Origin: Schistocephalus solidus
Taxonomy: Eukaryota; Platyhelminthes; Cestoda; Diphyllobothriidea; Diphyllobothriidae
Reading direction: 5' to 3'
NCBI GenBank assembly: GCA_017591395.1
Contig: WEDG01000221.1
Coordinates: 90,726 to 154,725 of the forward strand
Length of the DNA: 64,000 bases
Shown here one piece after another: positions 44,402 to 55,644 of the stretch. Both the position numbers and the translations under genes were made by a program. Within the stretch, counting starts at the first letter, position 1. Every line of letters begins with the position of its first letter. Below the pieces are notes generated by a model that saw only the letters and a list, made by a program, of their open reading frames with translations, ran no database searches and was not told the DNA's origin.

Positions 44402-45496
44402 ATGCACGCTATTGACAACACTGCCATTTGTGGAGGCTGTCAAAAACTGTCCATGAAGCTAAACCAGCTCGAGGATGAGATAAGACAAATAAAATCTGCA
44501 CTAAAAGGCACCTATAAAGCAGTAGATGCCACTCAGGAGTCCACTGAACGACTTACCAGAAGCAAAACCATTGATACTCGATCAAAGGGTATCCCAACAA
44601 CAACTTCGACAGCTGCTACGGCTACCGAACAACAAGTACCAACGGCGCAGGACAAAATAGTCCACCCAAAACAAAAAAAAGCCGTCCAAAACGCAAAACT
44701 GACACCAAAAAGGAAAAGCCAATGGAAAACTGACTTCGAAAGATTCATCAAAAAGGCTCGAACACGGGGCTTTGACCATTGCCTTATCCTCCACAGGAAC
44801 TACTGAGATTCTCACACCAAGCACAAGCAGTGGAATCGATTCCCCAACCGAAACTACCACCTGCGATTCAAAATCGTCGAACCCGTGGAATTCGCCGAAA
44901 CCAAATAAAACCGGATCAAAGCCAACACATAGCCAATCAGCATCCCCTCCATCATCACCAGTGCGCAACGTGAAAACTTCCCACCAAATAGTGGAAGACA
45001 GCGTCGTAGTTACAAAAAGATGCCACGGACAGAAAAAAACAGTTTCATAATACAGGGACTACCTGAATCAACAGCTGCGACTCCAGTAGACCGATATTCT
45101 GAAGACATGAACCGCTTTCGTGAACTCCTGAACAATATGCTGGAACCTAATACGTCGATTGAACTGGAAAAAGGCTTCCGCCTTGGAAAACGGCCCGAAA
45201 GCCAATCTGAATCAACATGTCCTAGGCCTCTAAACGTTATCTTGACCAGTAGCCAGGAAGCCAGTCTCATTCTGTCGAGGCGCTTTAAGTTAAAAAACTC
45301 AAAGCCTGGAGTTTTTTTTCAACAGGACTTCTCACCTGTGGAGCGGAGCAAACGCCATCTACTGGTCATCGAACTAAGACGGCGGCTCAGCGAGGGGGAA
45401 ACAAATTTGGTTATTTACAACAACCAAGTGATCCATCGTCCATTGTTCTCCCCCTGGAGAGGCCCGTTCCGGATAACAACGCAGTTGGCCCAGTAA
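44402..45496 (+). pseudogene. LINE ORF1 (A5)
   Basis: ATG at 44402 starts MHAIDNTAICGGCQKLSMKL: a CxxC pair followed by a leucine heptad-like coil (NQLEDEIRQIKSALKG). A threonine/serine/lysine-rich linker follows (44560-45010), with frame changes near 44790 and 45030. 45020-45496 carries the RRM-like part: NSFIIQGLPES, ELEKGFRLGKRPES, RPLNVILTSSQEASLILSRR, FFQQDFSPVERSKRHL, RRLSEGETNLVIYNNQVI. Such ORF1 proteins bind element RNA (family knowledge). The start at 44402 is chosen because upstream codons translate the tRNA-like sequence. Confidence 0.75.
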
Positions 45497-45534
45497 TCAG
45501 GGGCTCACGCCCGACTGTTAGCACTTTCCGAGCA

Positions 45535-46284
45535 AACCGAAAACTAACATTTCTGTACACCAATGCACAGAGTATATTATTGAAGCTCGACGAGCTTAAG
45601 ATTCATGTCTGCGATCTATCTCCAGATATAATTTTCATAACAGAAACTTGGTTGTCCCAACAAGTGGACGACCGAGAGGTAACTATGGTTGGCTACCAAC
45701 TTTTTAGAAAAGACAGGAAAGAGCGTCAAGGAGGTGGCATACTCACATGCGTGAAAAGCGAACTTACAGTTTTAGTCAAAACTTATAAACTCGCGTCTAC
45801 TTTTGAGGCAATATCGCTATCCGTAAAAGTGCCAGGTACATCAAGTCTAGATGTCCTGACAGTCTACCGCCCACCGAGAAGAGACCCCGTAGCCGATGCT
45901 TACCTGCTAGAGGAGCTTGAAAAGATTGCTACACGGTTGGATATCCTGATCATGGGTGACTTCAATGCGCCTCACATCGACTGGAGCTCGACCTGCGCAC
46001 ATAGTTCTGATCTAGCCTTTGACAGTTGTTTTCTGAGCACGACGCTAAAGCTACGTCTCACACAGCACGTCACTTTTCCAACCAGGGTGTGCGAAGGACA
46101 ACAGGCCAATTGCCTGGACCTAGTTCTCACAAAGTCGCACGACAGCATCGACGAAGTGTCATGTCTACCACCGCTAGGCAAAAGTGACGACGTGGTACTG
46201 CGATGGGAGTACTCACTATTTTCATACCAGCAAGACCCACAACAATCAGAAGGAATATATGGCAAGGCGATTTCGGTGGAATGA
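45535..46284 (+). pseudogene. LINE APE endonuclease (A5)
   Basis: TFLYTNAQSILLKLDELKIH, FITETWLSQQVDDREVTMVG, RKDRKERQGGGILTCVKSEL, LDVLTVYRPPRRDPVADAYL, LIMGDFNAPHIDWSS, LTQHVTFPTRVCEGQQANCL, then PLGKSDDVVLRWEYS. The Asn, Glu and D-x-N motifs are intact, but the last catalytic motif is SDD instead of SDH, which should abolish nicking. The frame is open over about 235 codons and then runs out of frame at IYGKAISVE. Confidence 0.85.
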
Positions 46285-46800
46285 GGGCCGAACTCATGCA
46301 CACTCAGTGGGAAACTTTATTCTTTGGAAACATAACCGAGGACTGGGAAACGTTCCGGGACATACTGCACAGGCTCATCGAAAATCACTCTCCGAATTTT
46401 GAGAAAAAGGTTAACTAACAGATCGCGATGGCTTACGCAGGCCTTAAAAATCGAAGTTAACAAAAAGCGGAGAGTGTGGAAAAAATTGCTTACGGACGGA
46501 ACTCCTGCATCTCTAAATGCGTACAAAATGCAGAGAAATAGGGTCAAGGGCCATATTTTTAGAACAAGACAGGCTTTCGAAGTGGACCTGCTGAACCGGG
46601 CCACCGTGAACCCGAAACTGTTTTACGCTTACTTCAGGCAGAATACACGGAACAAGGATCCGATACCACTGCTGAGGACCGCCGAGGGCATAGACCTTAC
46701 TTACAACGGTGCGAAGGCTGATCATATTTCGAATTTTTCCAGTCGGTTTTCACAAAGGAAACGAGATACGATCACCCTACCGATGGCTTCGAAGTGAATA
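46280..46800 (+). pseudogene. LINE ORF2 linker (A5)
   Basis: 46184-46418 in two frames gives NIWQGDFGGMRAELMHTQWE and HRLIENHSPNFEKKVN. 46399-46797 gives SRWLTQALKIEVNKKRRVWK, YKMQRNRVKGHIFRTRQAFE, NPKLFYAYFRQNTRNKDPIP, and a frameshifted join (SRFSQRKRDTI) to the RT. The order equals that in A2 and A3. Confidence 0.75.
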
Positions 46801-47702
46801 CAATAGTCGAGACTGTTAATTTCACCGAGACTACTGTCCTCAAGGAATTTTTGGGGTTAAAGGAATCTAAGTCTCCGGGTCCCGATGAAGTACCTGCCAA
46901 GCTGTTGAAAGAGCTCGCGAGAGAGTTGGCAAAACCACTCTCTACGCTATTCCAAACATCCTTCCAGACCGGAAGTCTACCAGCCGACTGGAAATCCACA
47001 TGGATTACGCCACTCTATAAGGGTGGAAGCCGGGTCTCTGCAAACAATTATCGACCGGTCAGCCTAACTTCAGTTTGCTGCAAAATCATGGAAAAAATAA
47101 TTAAGCAACAACTTATGCAGTTCTTCGAACATAACAATCTGCTATCCGAAGCCCAGCACGGTTTCCGTAGAGGTAGATACTGCGTCACAAATTTGCTCTC
47201 CTGTTTAGAACGTTGGACTGAGGCGGTCGATAGTGGAAATACGGTGCACGCAGTCTATATGGACTTCAAAAAGGCTTTTGATAGTGTGCCGCACCACCAC
47301 CTTCTTTATAAACTCAACCGCAAAGGCGTAAGAGGTAGATTTCTGACATGGATAGAAAAATTCTTAACTGGCCGCTCACAAACTGTCTATATCAGCGACA
47401 AACAGTCGACTAAAGTTGAGGTTGAGAGTGGTGTTCCCCAAGGCTTTGTTCTCGGTCCTATTTTGTTCATTGTCTACATCAATGATTTTGCCAACGAACT
47501 GGACTGCGATATTGCCATGTTTGCCGATGATCTCAAACTTTGGCGCGTCATTCAATCTGCGGCTGATGAAGAGAACTTGCAGGCAAAATTAAATCGACTC
47601 CAGAAATGGTCAACTGACTGGCTCTTGCCGTTTAATGAGAGCAAGTGCAACATCATACGAGTCGGGAAAGCAATCCTTCAAACCGTACGGTTTACAGTCT
47701 GA
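46794..47702 (+). CDS. LINE reverse transcriptase domain, 302 codons open (A5)
   Basis: RNA-dependent DNA polymerase of a CR1-like LINE, the longest open frame in the window. Motifs in order: [131 protein letters not shown] (catalytic FADD intact), LQKWSTDWLLPFNESKCNII. It ends in a frameshift at ILQTVRFTV, and the frame continues from 47645. A fragment of ORF2, not a stand-alone gene. Confidence 0.85.
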   Translation: MNTIVETVNFTETTVLKEFLGLKESKSPGPDEVPAKLLKELARELAKPLSTLFQTSFQTGSLPADWKSTWITPLYKGGSRVSANNYRPVSLTSVCCKIMEKIIKQQLMQFFEHNNLLSEAQHGFRRGRYCVTNLLSCLERWTEAVDSGNTVHAVYMDFKKAFDSVPHHHLLYKLNRKGVRGRFLTWIEKFLTGRSQTVYISDKQSTKVEVESGVPQGFVLGPILFIVYINDFANELDCDIAMFADDLKLWRVIQSAADEENLQAKLNRLQKWSTDWLLPFNESKCNIIRVGKAILQTVRFTV

Positions 47703-48339
47703 ATGGCATTCCACTGAAAGAAGTGGATGTCCAAAAGGACCTTGGAGTCTGGATCACGCCTTCGCTTAAACCCCTCCTACATTGTGCAAAGGTAGCGAAG
47801 TCAGCCATGTCGATTCTGTACCTCGTTAAACGAGCTTTTGCAGCCTTCACTACCGACTGCTTCGCTAAAGTCTTCGGAACATTCGTGCGGCCACAGTTGG
47901 AGTCCACTATCCAAGCTTGGTGACCCTGGGCGGCGAAGGACATCAACATCCTCGAAAAGGTCCAAAGGCGAGCAACCAAACTTGTCCTTGGACATGGCTC
48001 ACAGCCTTATGAAACACGGCTGTTGAGTCTCAATCTCTTTCCCTTGCACTATAGACAGCTTCGGGGGGACCTGATACTAACATTCCGCATACTACGCGTC
48101 CAGGACTGTTGTCTTGTCCAGGGGATTTCTTCGAGTTAGCAAAAACAACGAACTTGAGAAGTCATCCTCTCAAATTACGTGTGACTGGAGCAAGGCTAGA
48201 CACTCGGAAGTACTTCTTCTCCAAAAGAGTAGTCGAAGCTTGGAATAGTCTTCCTCTGGATGTTGTAATGTCGGACTCCTTGGAGGTTTTTAAGCGAAAG
48301 TTAGATCGATATAATGGTGCGAGCTACAACACTAACTGA
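47645..48339 (+). pseudogene. LINE RT thumb and C-terminus (A5)
   Basis: 47645-47923: RTVYSLNGIPLKEVDVQKDL, GVWITPSLKPLLHCAKVAKS, FAKVFGTFVRPQLESTIQAW-stop (a stop replaces the usual R of AWRPW). Then [20 protein letters not shown] in another frame, and 48109-48339: [60 protein letters not shown]. It matches the nested copy at 36800-37000 and the fragment at 16940-17130. Confidence 0.8.
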
Positions 48340-48480
48340 AAGCTGCAAGTGTGACGTCATAAAATAAGGCATTTATGATACTACTAGCTATATTTGAGTA
48401 ACATTTCTTTATGTTTGTTATTTTCGTTCGAGGGCTTGCATTCTCCCATTATTCCCATGCTGGGGTCCTCGAGGTCTTCG

Positions 48481-49289
48481 CTGCTTAACTTATTTGCACA
48501 CCTTGGTGACACCGTGAGTATTTGCATCAGCTGGACCTGGCGACCGTCGTCCATGAGGTGTATGAACGTTCTCCCTTGGTTCGAACCGCAATGGACGGAG
48601 GATGATCTGGACATATATTTCCGACTTTGAAATCCCTCGACGGACTCTGCAATCAGCAAGGGAGAATCTGGCTGATTCATGTGACCTCCGAAATGCCCCC
48701 CGTTGGACCCCCTCCCAAGGGCGACAGTTTTTTTCTCCTAAATATCACCGGGAGTTTTTTTTTCATTGTCTGCTCTTTTTCAACTATGTTCCACTATGTT
48801 GGCCTCGCCAACATATCGAGATACTATTTTTTTGATACCACAACTCGCATGTACAAATAGGGAATTCAAAAATGACTCACCTACATCTCCTTCAAAAATA
48901 TACGGATAGGTTTTAATATGACGTACAAAAATGATCGACCCATAACAGAAAAATCTATCAAGCAGCATGTAAAAACCTTAACACCTCTATGTCAATCCCT
49001 ACAAGTTCATAAAGAACCCTGATTAGCCTCCCACTTAGGTACCCTGCCCAAAAGGCTTCATTAATTACACCATGACAACGAAAGCACAAAATATGTAAAC
49101 TAACAAACCGTGATTACACAAAATACTCATCAGACACGAATGAGCTTTTATAATAATTATATCACCTAAGACAGGTTGTCCGAAGGACGTAAATTCAACC
49201 CAGACTGAAAAGCAAGATAGCGCAGTTCTAAATAATCGCATACTGCCTTCTCCAAAACTAACAAAGCCTCTCTAACAGGCAAATTACCC
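48481..49289. other. no gene recognised
   Basis: Downstream of A5. Short open frames on both strands have no motifs. Some T-runs near 48730 and 48755 are present. I see no clear element here. Confidence 0.4.
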
Positions 49290-49347
49290 TAACCATGTTA
49301 ACCGATATACAAGACCCGACTTTCCAGCACTTAATTATTATAGCTGC

Positions 49348-50795
49348 TTGCCCTCTCCCATCAGCCTCTATATTAGATCTAACTTCCCGCCATTCCATTT
49401 TAACTACCAACAGGCATATACTGGTCTTAACCCCTATGGTGGTTCGATACCGGAAAGTTTTATTTCTACACCTTTTAGATATCCCTCTCAGCCTTTTGTT
49501 AATGACGTTCCTTATACCAATCGTTCTGACACAGTTGGCAGTTACCCTCCAAACCACAATAACTTCAAACTTAATTACAAACCTCTAAATGTTTTTTTAT
49601 AAATAACGAATACCTTAGTTTGGATACTCTAACTACCCTAGATGTCATATTAATTAATGCTAGATCTATTCTAAATAAGATGGCCCAACTGAAAGCAACT
49701 GCTTTTGAGTTAATGCCTGATTTTTTATGTGTAACTGAATCTTGGACCCATCCCTTAATTTCCGACTCTTTGCTTGTCATAGACCAGTGCGATCTCTACC
49801 GTCGAGATCGCACTAGTAAGCGTGGTGGTTGTTGTCTTCTCTGTATTAAAGATTCATTTTAACACTTCCCGTTTCATCTAGATGTGACGTCATTCTCTGG
49901 TAATTACTGCTTCGCATCTATTATCCTGATCCCGGCAAAAGATGATTTTTCGGATGTATTTACAACCCGCCTAATTCATCATCCAATGATGATGCAAAAC
50001 TTTGTGAAGTTTTTAAATTTTTTCGGAGTCCGATTTTAACATTTAAAAAATAGCTAGGGATTTTAATTTTCCTGAAATTGACTGGATTTTAAATTTTTGT
50101 CCACCCAGATTTCAGCCTTTCCTAGATACCATTAATTTTTCTAATCTTTCCCAGCTTGTCCGTTCTTCAATGAGAGACAAGCATATTTTACACCTAATTT
50201 TCACAAACGACATTGCTCCCCTATTCGTAGATTTTAAGCAGGGCCTCTTCCAAAGTGACCATACCTTAATTCACTGTTGCTTACCGATTGTCTCATCGAA
50301 AATGGCTAGCACCGTTCGTTCGTATCATGCTTTTGACCTTGTAGTTTTGAGCTTAATAAATAACTTTTGGACTCATTGGACAGGCAGCATCTCTCCTCCA
50401 TGAACGATGCAGCAAGTCTTTCTGACTTCATGTCAGTCGTTTCAAATGACATCCTGGAATTTGTGCCAACCAAAAGTTTCAAACCCTACGCTTCGGAATC
50501 CACCGTCCCTCACTTTATTTTGCCAAGACTAAAGAAATTGAGGAAGCAGTTAAAAGATCAATATACTAGTTCGTTATCTGTAACTTTAAGGATTGCAGCG
50601 ATTTCTGAATTGGCCTCTAAGATTCGTCCTGCACGTGACAGACAGAGAGAATCTTGCACACTCAGTGAGCGTTACACTGAAAAATCGGTTGCTCAACTGT
50701 TCCACCGTCAATCCTCCTCTAAACGAGGTTATGAAATACCTCCATTACTAAATGAAGCTGAGACCTTCGTTCTCGAAGACTCTGACAATCTATAG
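49348..50795 (+). pseudogene. LINE ORF1-like region, endonuclease and linker (E)
   Basis: 49348-49602 is rich in P, Y and N (YQQAYTGLNPYGGSIPESFI), like the equivalent B and C regions. 49620-49862: LDTLTTLDVILINARSILNK, PDFLCVTESWTHPLISDSLL, YRRDRTSKRGGCCLLCIKDS-stop. Frameshifts follow across the DFN motif (FNFPEIDW, at about 50060-50080). 50170-50403 has LFQSDHTLIHCCLP (SDH kept). 50367-50795 is the linker: EFVPTKSFKPYASESTVPHF, RPARDRQRESCTLSERYTEK. Confidence 0.75.
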
Positions 50796-51930
50796 ACAGT
50801 GGTTTTGCAATTTGCACCGTTTATTTCGGTTTAACGAAGACTTTTGATCACGTTGACCATGATCTCCTACTGCTGAAACTTGCCTCCTTCGGCATAGGTA
50901 ACAAGCTTCTGAAATGAGTATCCTCCTATTTGAATGCTCGAGCACAATGGGTTAAAATTTCGGATGTTATCTCCAACCCCACGCATGTGAGGAGTGGAGA
51001 TATTCAGGGTAACGTGCTCGGACCACTTTTATTCTGCCTTTTTCTCAACGATGTTTCTAATTGTTTTCAGTATGTACGCTGACGATTTAAGAATTGCCTA
51101 TCGATATAAACCAGTCTGTCAGAGCACTGCGCCCTGATTTTCTCGAAAGCCTGCCAAACGACTGGGTTTATTCTCAGAAATTTTAAAACCGTCAATATTA
51201 GAATAATCTCTACACAATTTATGTCAGACCTAGTCTGGAATACTGCTCGTTTCTATTAAACCTTTTGTATGCGAGTGAACGGAGTAAGATAGAATCAGTC
51301 CAGCACTTCTTTACAAAAAGAGTTTTCACTTCAGTGCACAGAAACCTGTCCTTTCAACAACGCTGTGAGCTAACAAGCCTCGACCCGCTGTGACTTCGTA
51401 GATTACAGAAGGGACTATTTTTACTGTTTAAACTTTTAAACAGTTTTAAATTTAACCCCCTAACTTCTCTGGGGCAGCTCGGCCACTCTCGGCGCACCAG
51501 TCATCGAGATGTATTTTTATTTCTTCCTTTGGCACGCAGCGTTAGATTCCGTCAGTTTTTCGGTAAATGCTATAGCAATCTGGAATAAGCTACCCAGAAA
51601 TATCAAAATTCAGCAAAGATATCCCTTGTTAACGAGACCTGTCACTAGTTTCTACATTCAGGACACCTACCAAGAATTGTGGGTGCTGACTCTGTGGAAG
51701 CTCTCTTCGGTTCTGATGGCATTTACGGACTCTGAATCCTGTGCCGGACTTCATGCTGAGGGCAATATTGCTTGCTCTGCAGACCTTAATTGGCTTGTTC
51801 CTCAGTCGACAGCGAGCAGCCGTTCGCCGACATACCTGCTGCTGCAGAATACCGGATCCATAACACTGGAAGGAGAAGTACTACACCATGCACCTGTGTC
51901 AACGCTTTCCTGTCCTGAACTTTAATCCCT
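50796..51930 (+). pseudogene. LINE RT palm and C-terminus, internally deleted (E)
   Basis: Starts in mid-palm: VYFGLTKTFDHVDHDLLLLK, LASFGIGNKLLK-stop, VRSGDIQGNVLGPLLFCLFL, NDVSNCFQYVR, with the YADD region frame-shifted (MYADDLRIAYRY in another frame). A further deletion leads to RPSLEYCSFLLNLLYASERS, KIESVQHFFTKRVFT, and WNKLPRNIKIQQRYP at about 51580. About 100 residues of RT fingers and much of the thumb are absent. Confidence 0.7.
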
Positions 51931-52074
51931 CAATAAGCTACAGTTTTTTTCCTGAAAGCACTTGAAAGAATGATCAAGAGTTTTTTTCCCTCTCAGCTGA
52001 ACCCTCTACTGTATATATCTTTTGACCTTGTCTGTAAACTGGCAATAAATAAATAAATAAATAAAATATCCCAT

Positions 52075-54345
52075 TGAGGACCTTTGTAGAAATATGCTAC
52101 CCTGATATGGTTTTTATAACGGAAAGATGGGTAAATTTACTAACATAAAATGTCCCACACTATAATTTTTATAGACAGGATCGCGTTTATATACGAGGTG
52201 GAGGTTATTTGATCCACATCGAAATAACAATGTTATAAAGTGCTTTTTGATGTCCCAAATGAGTCTTTCTCTGGAGGAACGTGCTTTGTTACAATGTAAT
52301 CTCAGACCCACAAAAATATATGTATCAGATGCCTCTACTCTCCCGCAGAATTTGGTAAGGATTATACTGGTCTTAATCACTTAACGGACAATGTATCAAA
52401 CATAGCTACTGAATTTAAGATAATTACAGGTGTTTTGCACCTTACAGAAAGTAATTTGATCGAGCATTTGACCCCAAAAACACAATGAATTTCTATCTTT
52501 CATTGCATTTCACAAGTGGATTCAAATATTCCATAAACCCACCCGAGGAAACGACATTCTAGATATTATTCTACCCAATGACAGGTAGCCTCTACCTACG
52601 CATTATGACAGCATAACTTTTGATAGTGATCACAAAAAATCATAACCATATTCGCACTAAACATAAAATCAGCACATGATTCTAACATCTGTCACATCAA
52701 TCCTCGAAAGCTTGACCAGGACTGAATGAAAAGCTATATCAAATCACTGGACAGCTGCCTATGCCTTCTATAACATTTCGCTTCCACCGAAGCAACTAAC
52801 CTACTATACTCTACCCTTTTCACTATAAGAAATACCCTAGTCAAAGTAAGATTCTCATGTGAAAAGCCAAAGATTCCAACTTTCCTCTCAAGGCGACGTA
52901 AAAAAACTAAAAAACAACTAAATGACACCTGCGTTAGTTAATTATCCACACTACGACGAATAAAAGAATATCATGACCTAGCCATCAAACTGGAAACCAA
53001 AAGATTGTATCTGCAGAACATTATGCACTAGAATTCCCAGAACCAACCGCCCACATTTTGCAAAAGCAAATGAATGACCGCCGTAAATCACAGCCTCAAA
53101 TAATGATCACATATTCAGGAGAACAAATAACAAATGAAAACCAAATAGTGAATCTATTTAACAAGTACTTCTCCGCCAACTATACAGAAGAAAAAAAACC
53201 GATCCCACAACCAACCAAATTAACCACATGCACCCTTACCAAGATCTATTTTTAAGTTAAGAAACTGTAAAAACATATATCTGAAAACTATACAAGTGTC
53301 CCTCCAATGAGCCAGATAAAATCCCCCAATGTTTTTTTAAACATATGATATGTGCCCCAATACTTCTCTATAAACTTTTTTTGTTACTCCAAACAAATTG
53401 ATTTTTTCCCGACATATGGAACTATTCGAGTCTTGCACCAATCCATAAAAAGGTTAACTGATCTAATATGGAAAGCCATCATGGTGTTCCTAGAACACCA
53501 ATAATCGCGAAAGCCGAGAAAAAATAGTATACCATTAAATACTAAACGACTCAACAAATACAAACCTCATACGTACCTCCCAACGTGCCCTTTTACTTGA
53601 GACGTCATTTCCGTTTACCATCTCACTTTTTCTAGGATTCACTTCCAGTGACAGAGATGAAGGAAACACGATAGCCCCCGTTTACTTCGGTCTCAAAAAA
53701 TCCTTCGAAAAAGTCCCCTTAAAAGACTTCTTACGAAGCTGATAAGCCACGGCATCTGGCCACCACAACTTGAATTTCTTACATCTTACCTCCAAAACCG
53801 ATTTTAAGTAGTACAGATTCGAAAATATGTCTCAGATTCATCTCCTATTACTAGTGGAGTGCTACAGGGGCACCAGCTTATGTCCTCTACATTTTCTCAT
53901 ACATATTTACGACTTGGTGACCATATCGAGAACAGCCAAAACATTTATATATGCAGCCGATTTAAAACATGTCTATGCGTATACTGAGCCGACAGTGACT
54001 AATATGCACATTATAATCGAAGCGGATCTCAAAAAGATTAAAGAATGGAGTAACCAATGGCAAATGATATTTTCACCGACCAAATGTTATCTCATGATAT
54101 TCGGTCCATTAAAACTGCCACCCATCATTTATGATGATTATGAAATAAACTAATCAGTATCAATAGAAAATTCAGGACTATGCTATGCAAAAACACTAAA
54201 CTTATCCTCTCATGTTAAAAAAATTTGGCCAAAAGCCTCTCACTTATGTGGTTTAATTTGTAAAAATAACACTAACTGCACTTGAAATACAATTTTATAA
54301 AATGTATGTTTACCTCTCCTAAATTAATCCTCAATACTTTTCATC
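52075..54345 (+). mobile_element. highly degraded LINE (family F) ORF2
   Basis: Endonuclease traces: YPDMVFITERWVNLLT, YNFYRQDRVYIRGGGYLI, NPPEETTF with a DIIL-PNDR motif at 52550. Linker near 53020-53250 (HFAKANE/MQKQMNDRRKSQPQIMIT, NLFNKYFSANYTEEKK). RT: APVYFGLKKSFEKVPLKDFL, CYRGTSLCPLHFLIHIYDLV, TFIYAADLKHVYAYTEP, where YADD has become YAAD. KIKEWSNQWQMIFSPTKCYL follows. It then decays toward 54340. More diverged than its neighbours. Confidence 0.65.
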
Positions 54346-54348
54346 ATG

Positions 54349-55640
54349 TCTTATTTTTATTTATTTATTTATTTATTGCCAGTCTACAGGCAAGGTCAAC
54401 AGAGATGTACAGTAGACAATTGAGCTGACAGCGAAAAAATCCTGATCGTACTTTTAAGTGATTTTCAGGAGAAAAACTGCACCTAATTGAATGATTGAAG
54501 TTCGGGAGGGGAAGGATTGAAACGGGTGTCAGGTGTAGTCGTTATTCCTTCAGTGTTATAGATCCGGTATTTTGCACCAGATTAAGGTGTGTTGGCGAAC
54601 GGTTTCTCGCGGTCGACTGACGAATTAGTCGATTATGGACTGTAAAGCCAGCCATATTGTCCTCAGCATGAACCCTGGAACAGAGTTCAGAGTCCGCAAA
54701 TACCATGCGAACGGAGTGGGATCACGGATACCATCGTCAGTGTTGCAAAAACGGAGGAATGCATCGAGGTTGTCTAAAGTTGGCAATGATGGTTAAAAAG
54801 ACAAAAAACGGCTGCGAAGATTGACTTTGCAGAGGATAATGTAAGCATATGTAGAGAACAATTTTATATCAGGGAACCACTTCAAAATACCTGGAGGGCC
54901 TTATTCAATATCCATAAGTATCGAGTTTGGGAAGGAAACGGATAATTAGGACTTTATAACTTCAGAAATTAAACGTTTACGTAATTTGGTTTTGAAAACC
55001 ACTAAGGAAGTCGACAACCTAAAATCGAGTGGAAGAATATTCCAAATGAAAGCATATTTGTAGACAAAAAAAGAATGGTTAGTTAATGAGATCAGTGGGT
55101 GTTGAAATGATCATCGATGAACAACGAGTGGCATAAGGTCGATCTACCGGAGTGAGTGCGTTATTTCGTTGGAGGTTCGGGCTAGAGTTAACGTTAAACA
55201 GGAAGCAGAGACCGGCTTCAAGTCTTCTATCCCACGGAAATTTAATGTTTACTAACTGACATCTGTCCATATAAAAGATACTGGATCCAGAAAGACGAAA
55301 AACGTCTTCGACTAAAAACGCTCTGAACATTTTCAATCTTACTACTGTCAGCGACATTCACCATACCAAAGAGGGGACAGCAGTATTCTAGGATTGGAAG
55401 AACAAATATGTGGCAGAAGTTTAACTTTTCTTCTGATATTAAGAAATCATATGATACAAAACCAAATATCTGTACAGCCTTCGCAGAAATTTGATCTGGT
55501 TGTTCATATTAGAGCGTCGTAGTAGCACTTATATTTTTATCTAATATTGCGACGTGACAGGAACCACAGTTTGTGTTATCAATCTTTTCCAGTGAGGTTG
55601 TAGCGTTTTGAGGTGCTCATTTCGGTTGATTTCAACCTCC
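54349..55640 (-). mobile_element. 5'-truncated family D/E LINE
   Basis: The left end, TTATTTATTT repeats then GCCAGTCTACAGGCAAGG, is the reverse complement of the family E tail at 52030. The ORF2 C-terminus at 55357-55079 (FRLSGSSIFYMDRCQLVNIK, WDRRLEAGLCFLFNVNSSPN, NALTPVDRPYATRCSSMII) is instead close to the D copy at 27648-27430. D and E are therefore related families that differ at the very end. Confidence 0.75.
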
Positions 55641-55644
55641 TTTC

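Larger units (their letters stand above)
44385..48480 (+). mobile_element. best-preserved family A LINE (copy A5)
   Basis: ORF1 (44402-45496), endonuclease (45535-46284), linker (46280-46800), RT (46794-47702), thumb and C-terminus (47645-48339), then a 3' UTR to about 48480. The order is complete and long stretches are open, including a 302-codon RT frame. Five or so frameshifts and a mutated endonuclease residue make it inactive as it stands. No clear 3' microsatellite was found at its end. Confidence 0.9.
49290..52062 (+). mobile_element. family E LINE with (ATAA)n tail
   Basis: Proline/tyrosine-rich ORF1-like region (49348-49602), endonuclease (49620-50400), linker (50400-50795), partial RT (50800-51120), C-terminus (51220-51930), then a 3' UTR ending GTAAACTGGCAATAAATAAA and more ATAA units at 52044-52062. 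The fingers of the RT are missing between 50795 and 50800. The same 3' end in reverse starts at 54349. Confidence 0.8.

Noticed and set aside
44582..44968. 128-codon minus frame rich in F, V and G
   Set aside because: Antisense shadow of the low-complexity linker of LINE ORF1 on the + strand.
46772..46999. Minus frame over the RT start of A5
   Set aside because: Complement of a well-supported RT coding region; no independent evidence.
52014..54400. LTRs of a retrovirus-like element (ATAA/TTAT tracts as borders)
   Set aside because: The tracts are LINE tails in opposite orientation; there is no gag-pol order, protease, integrase or primer-binding site.
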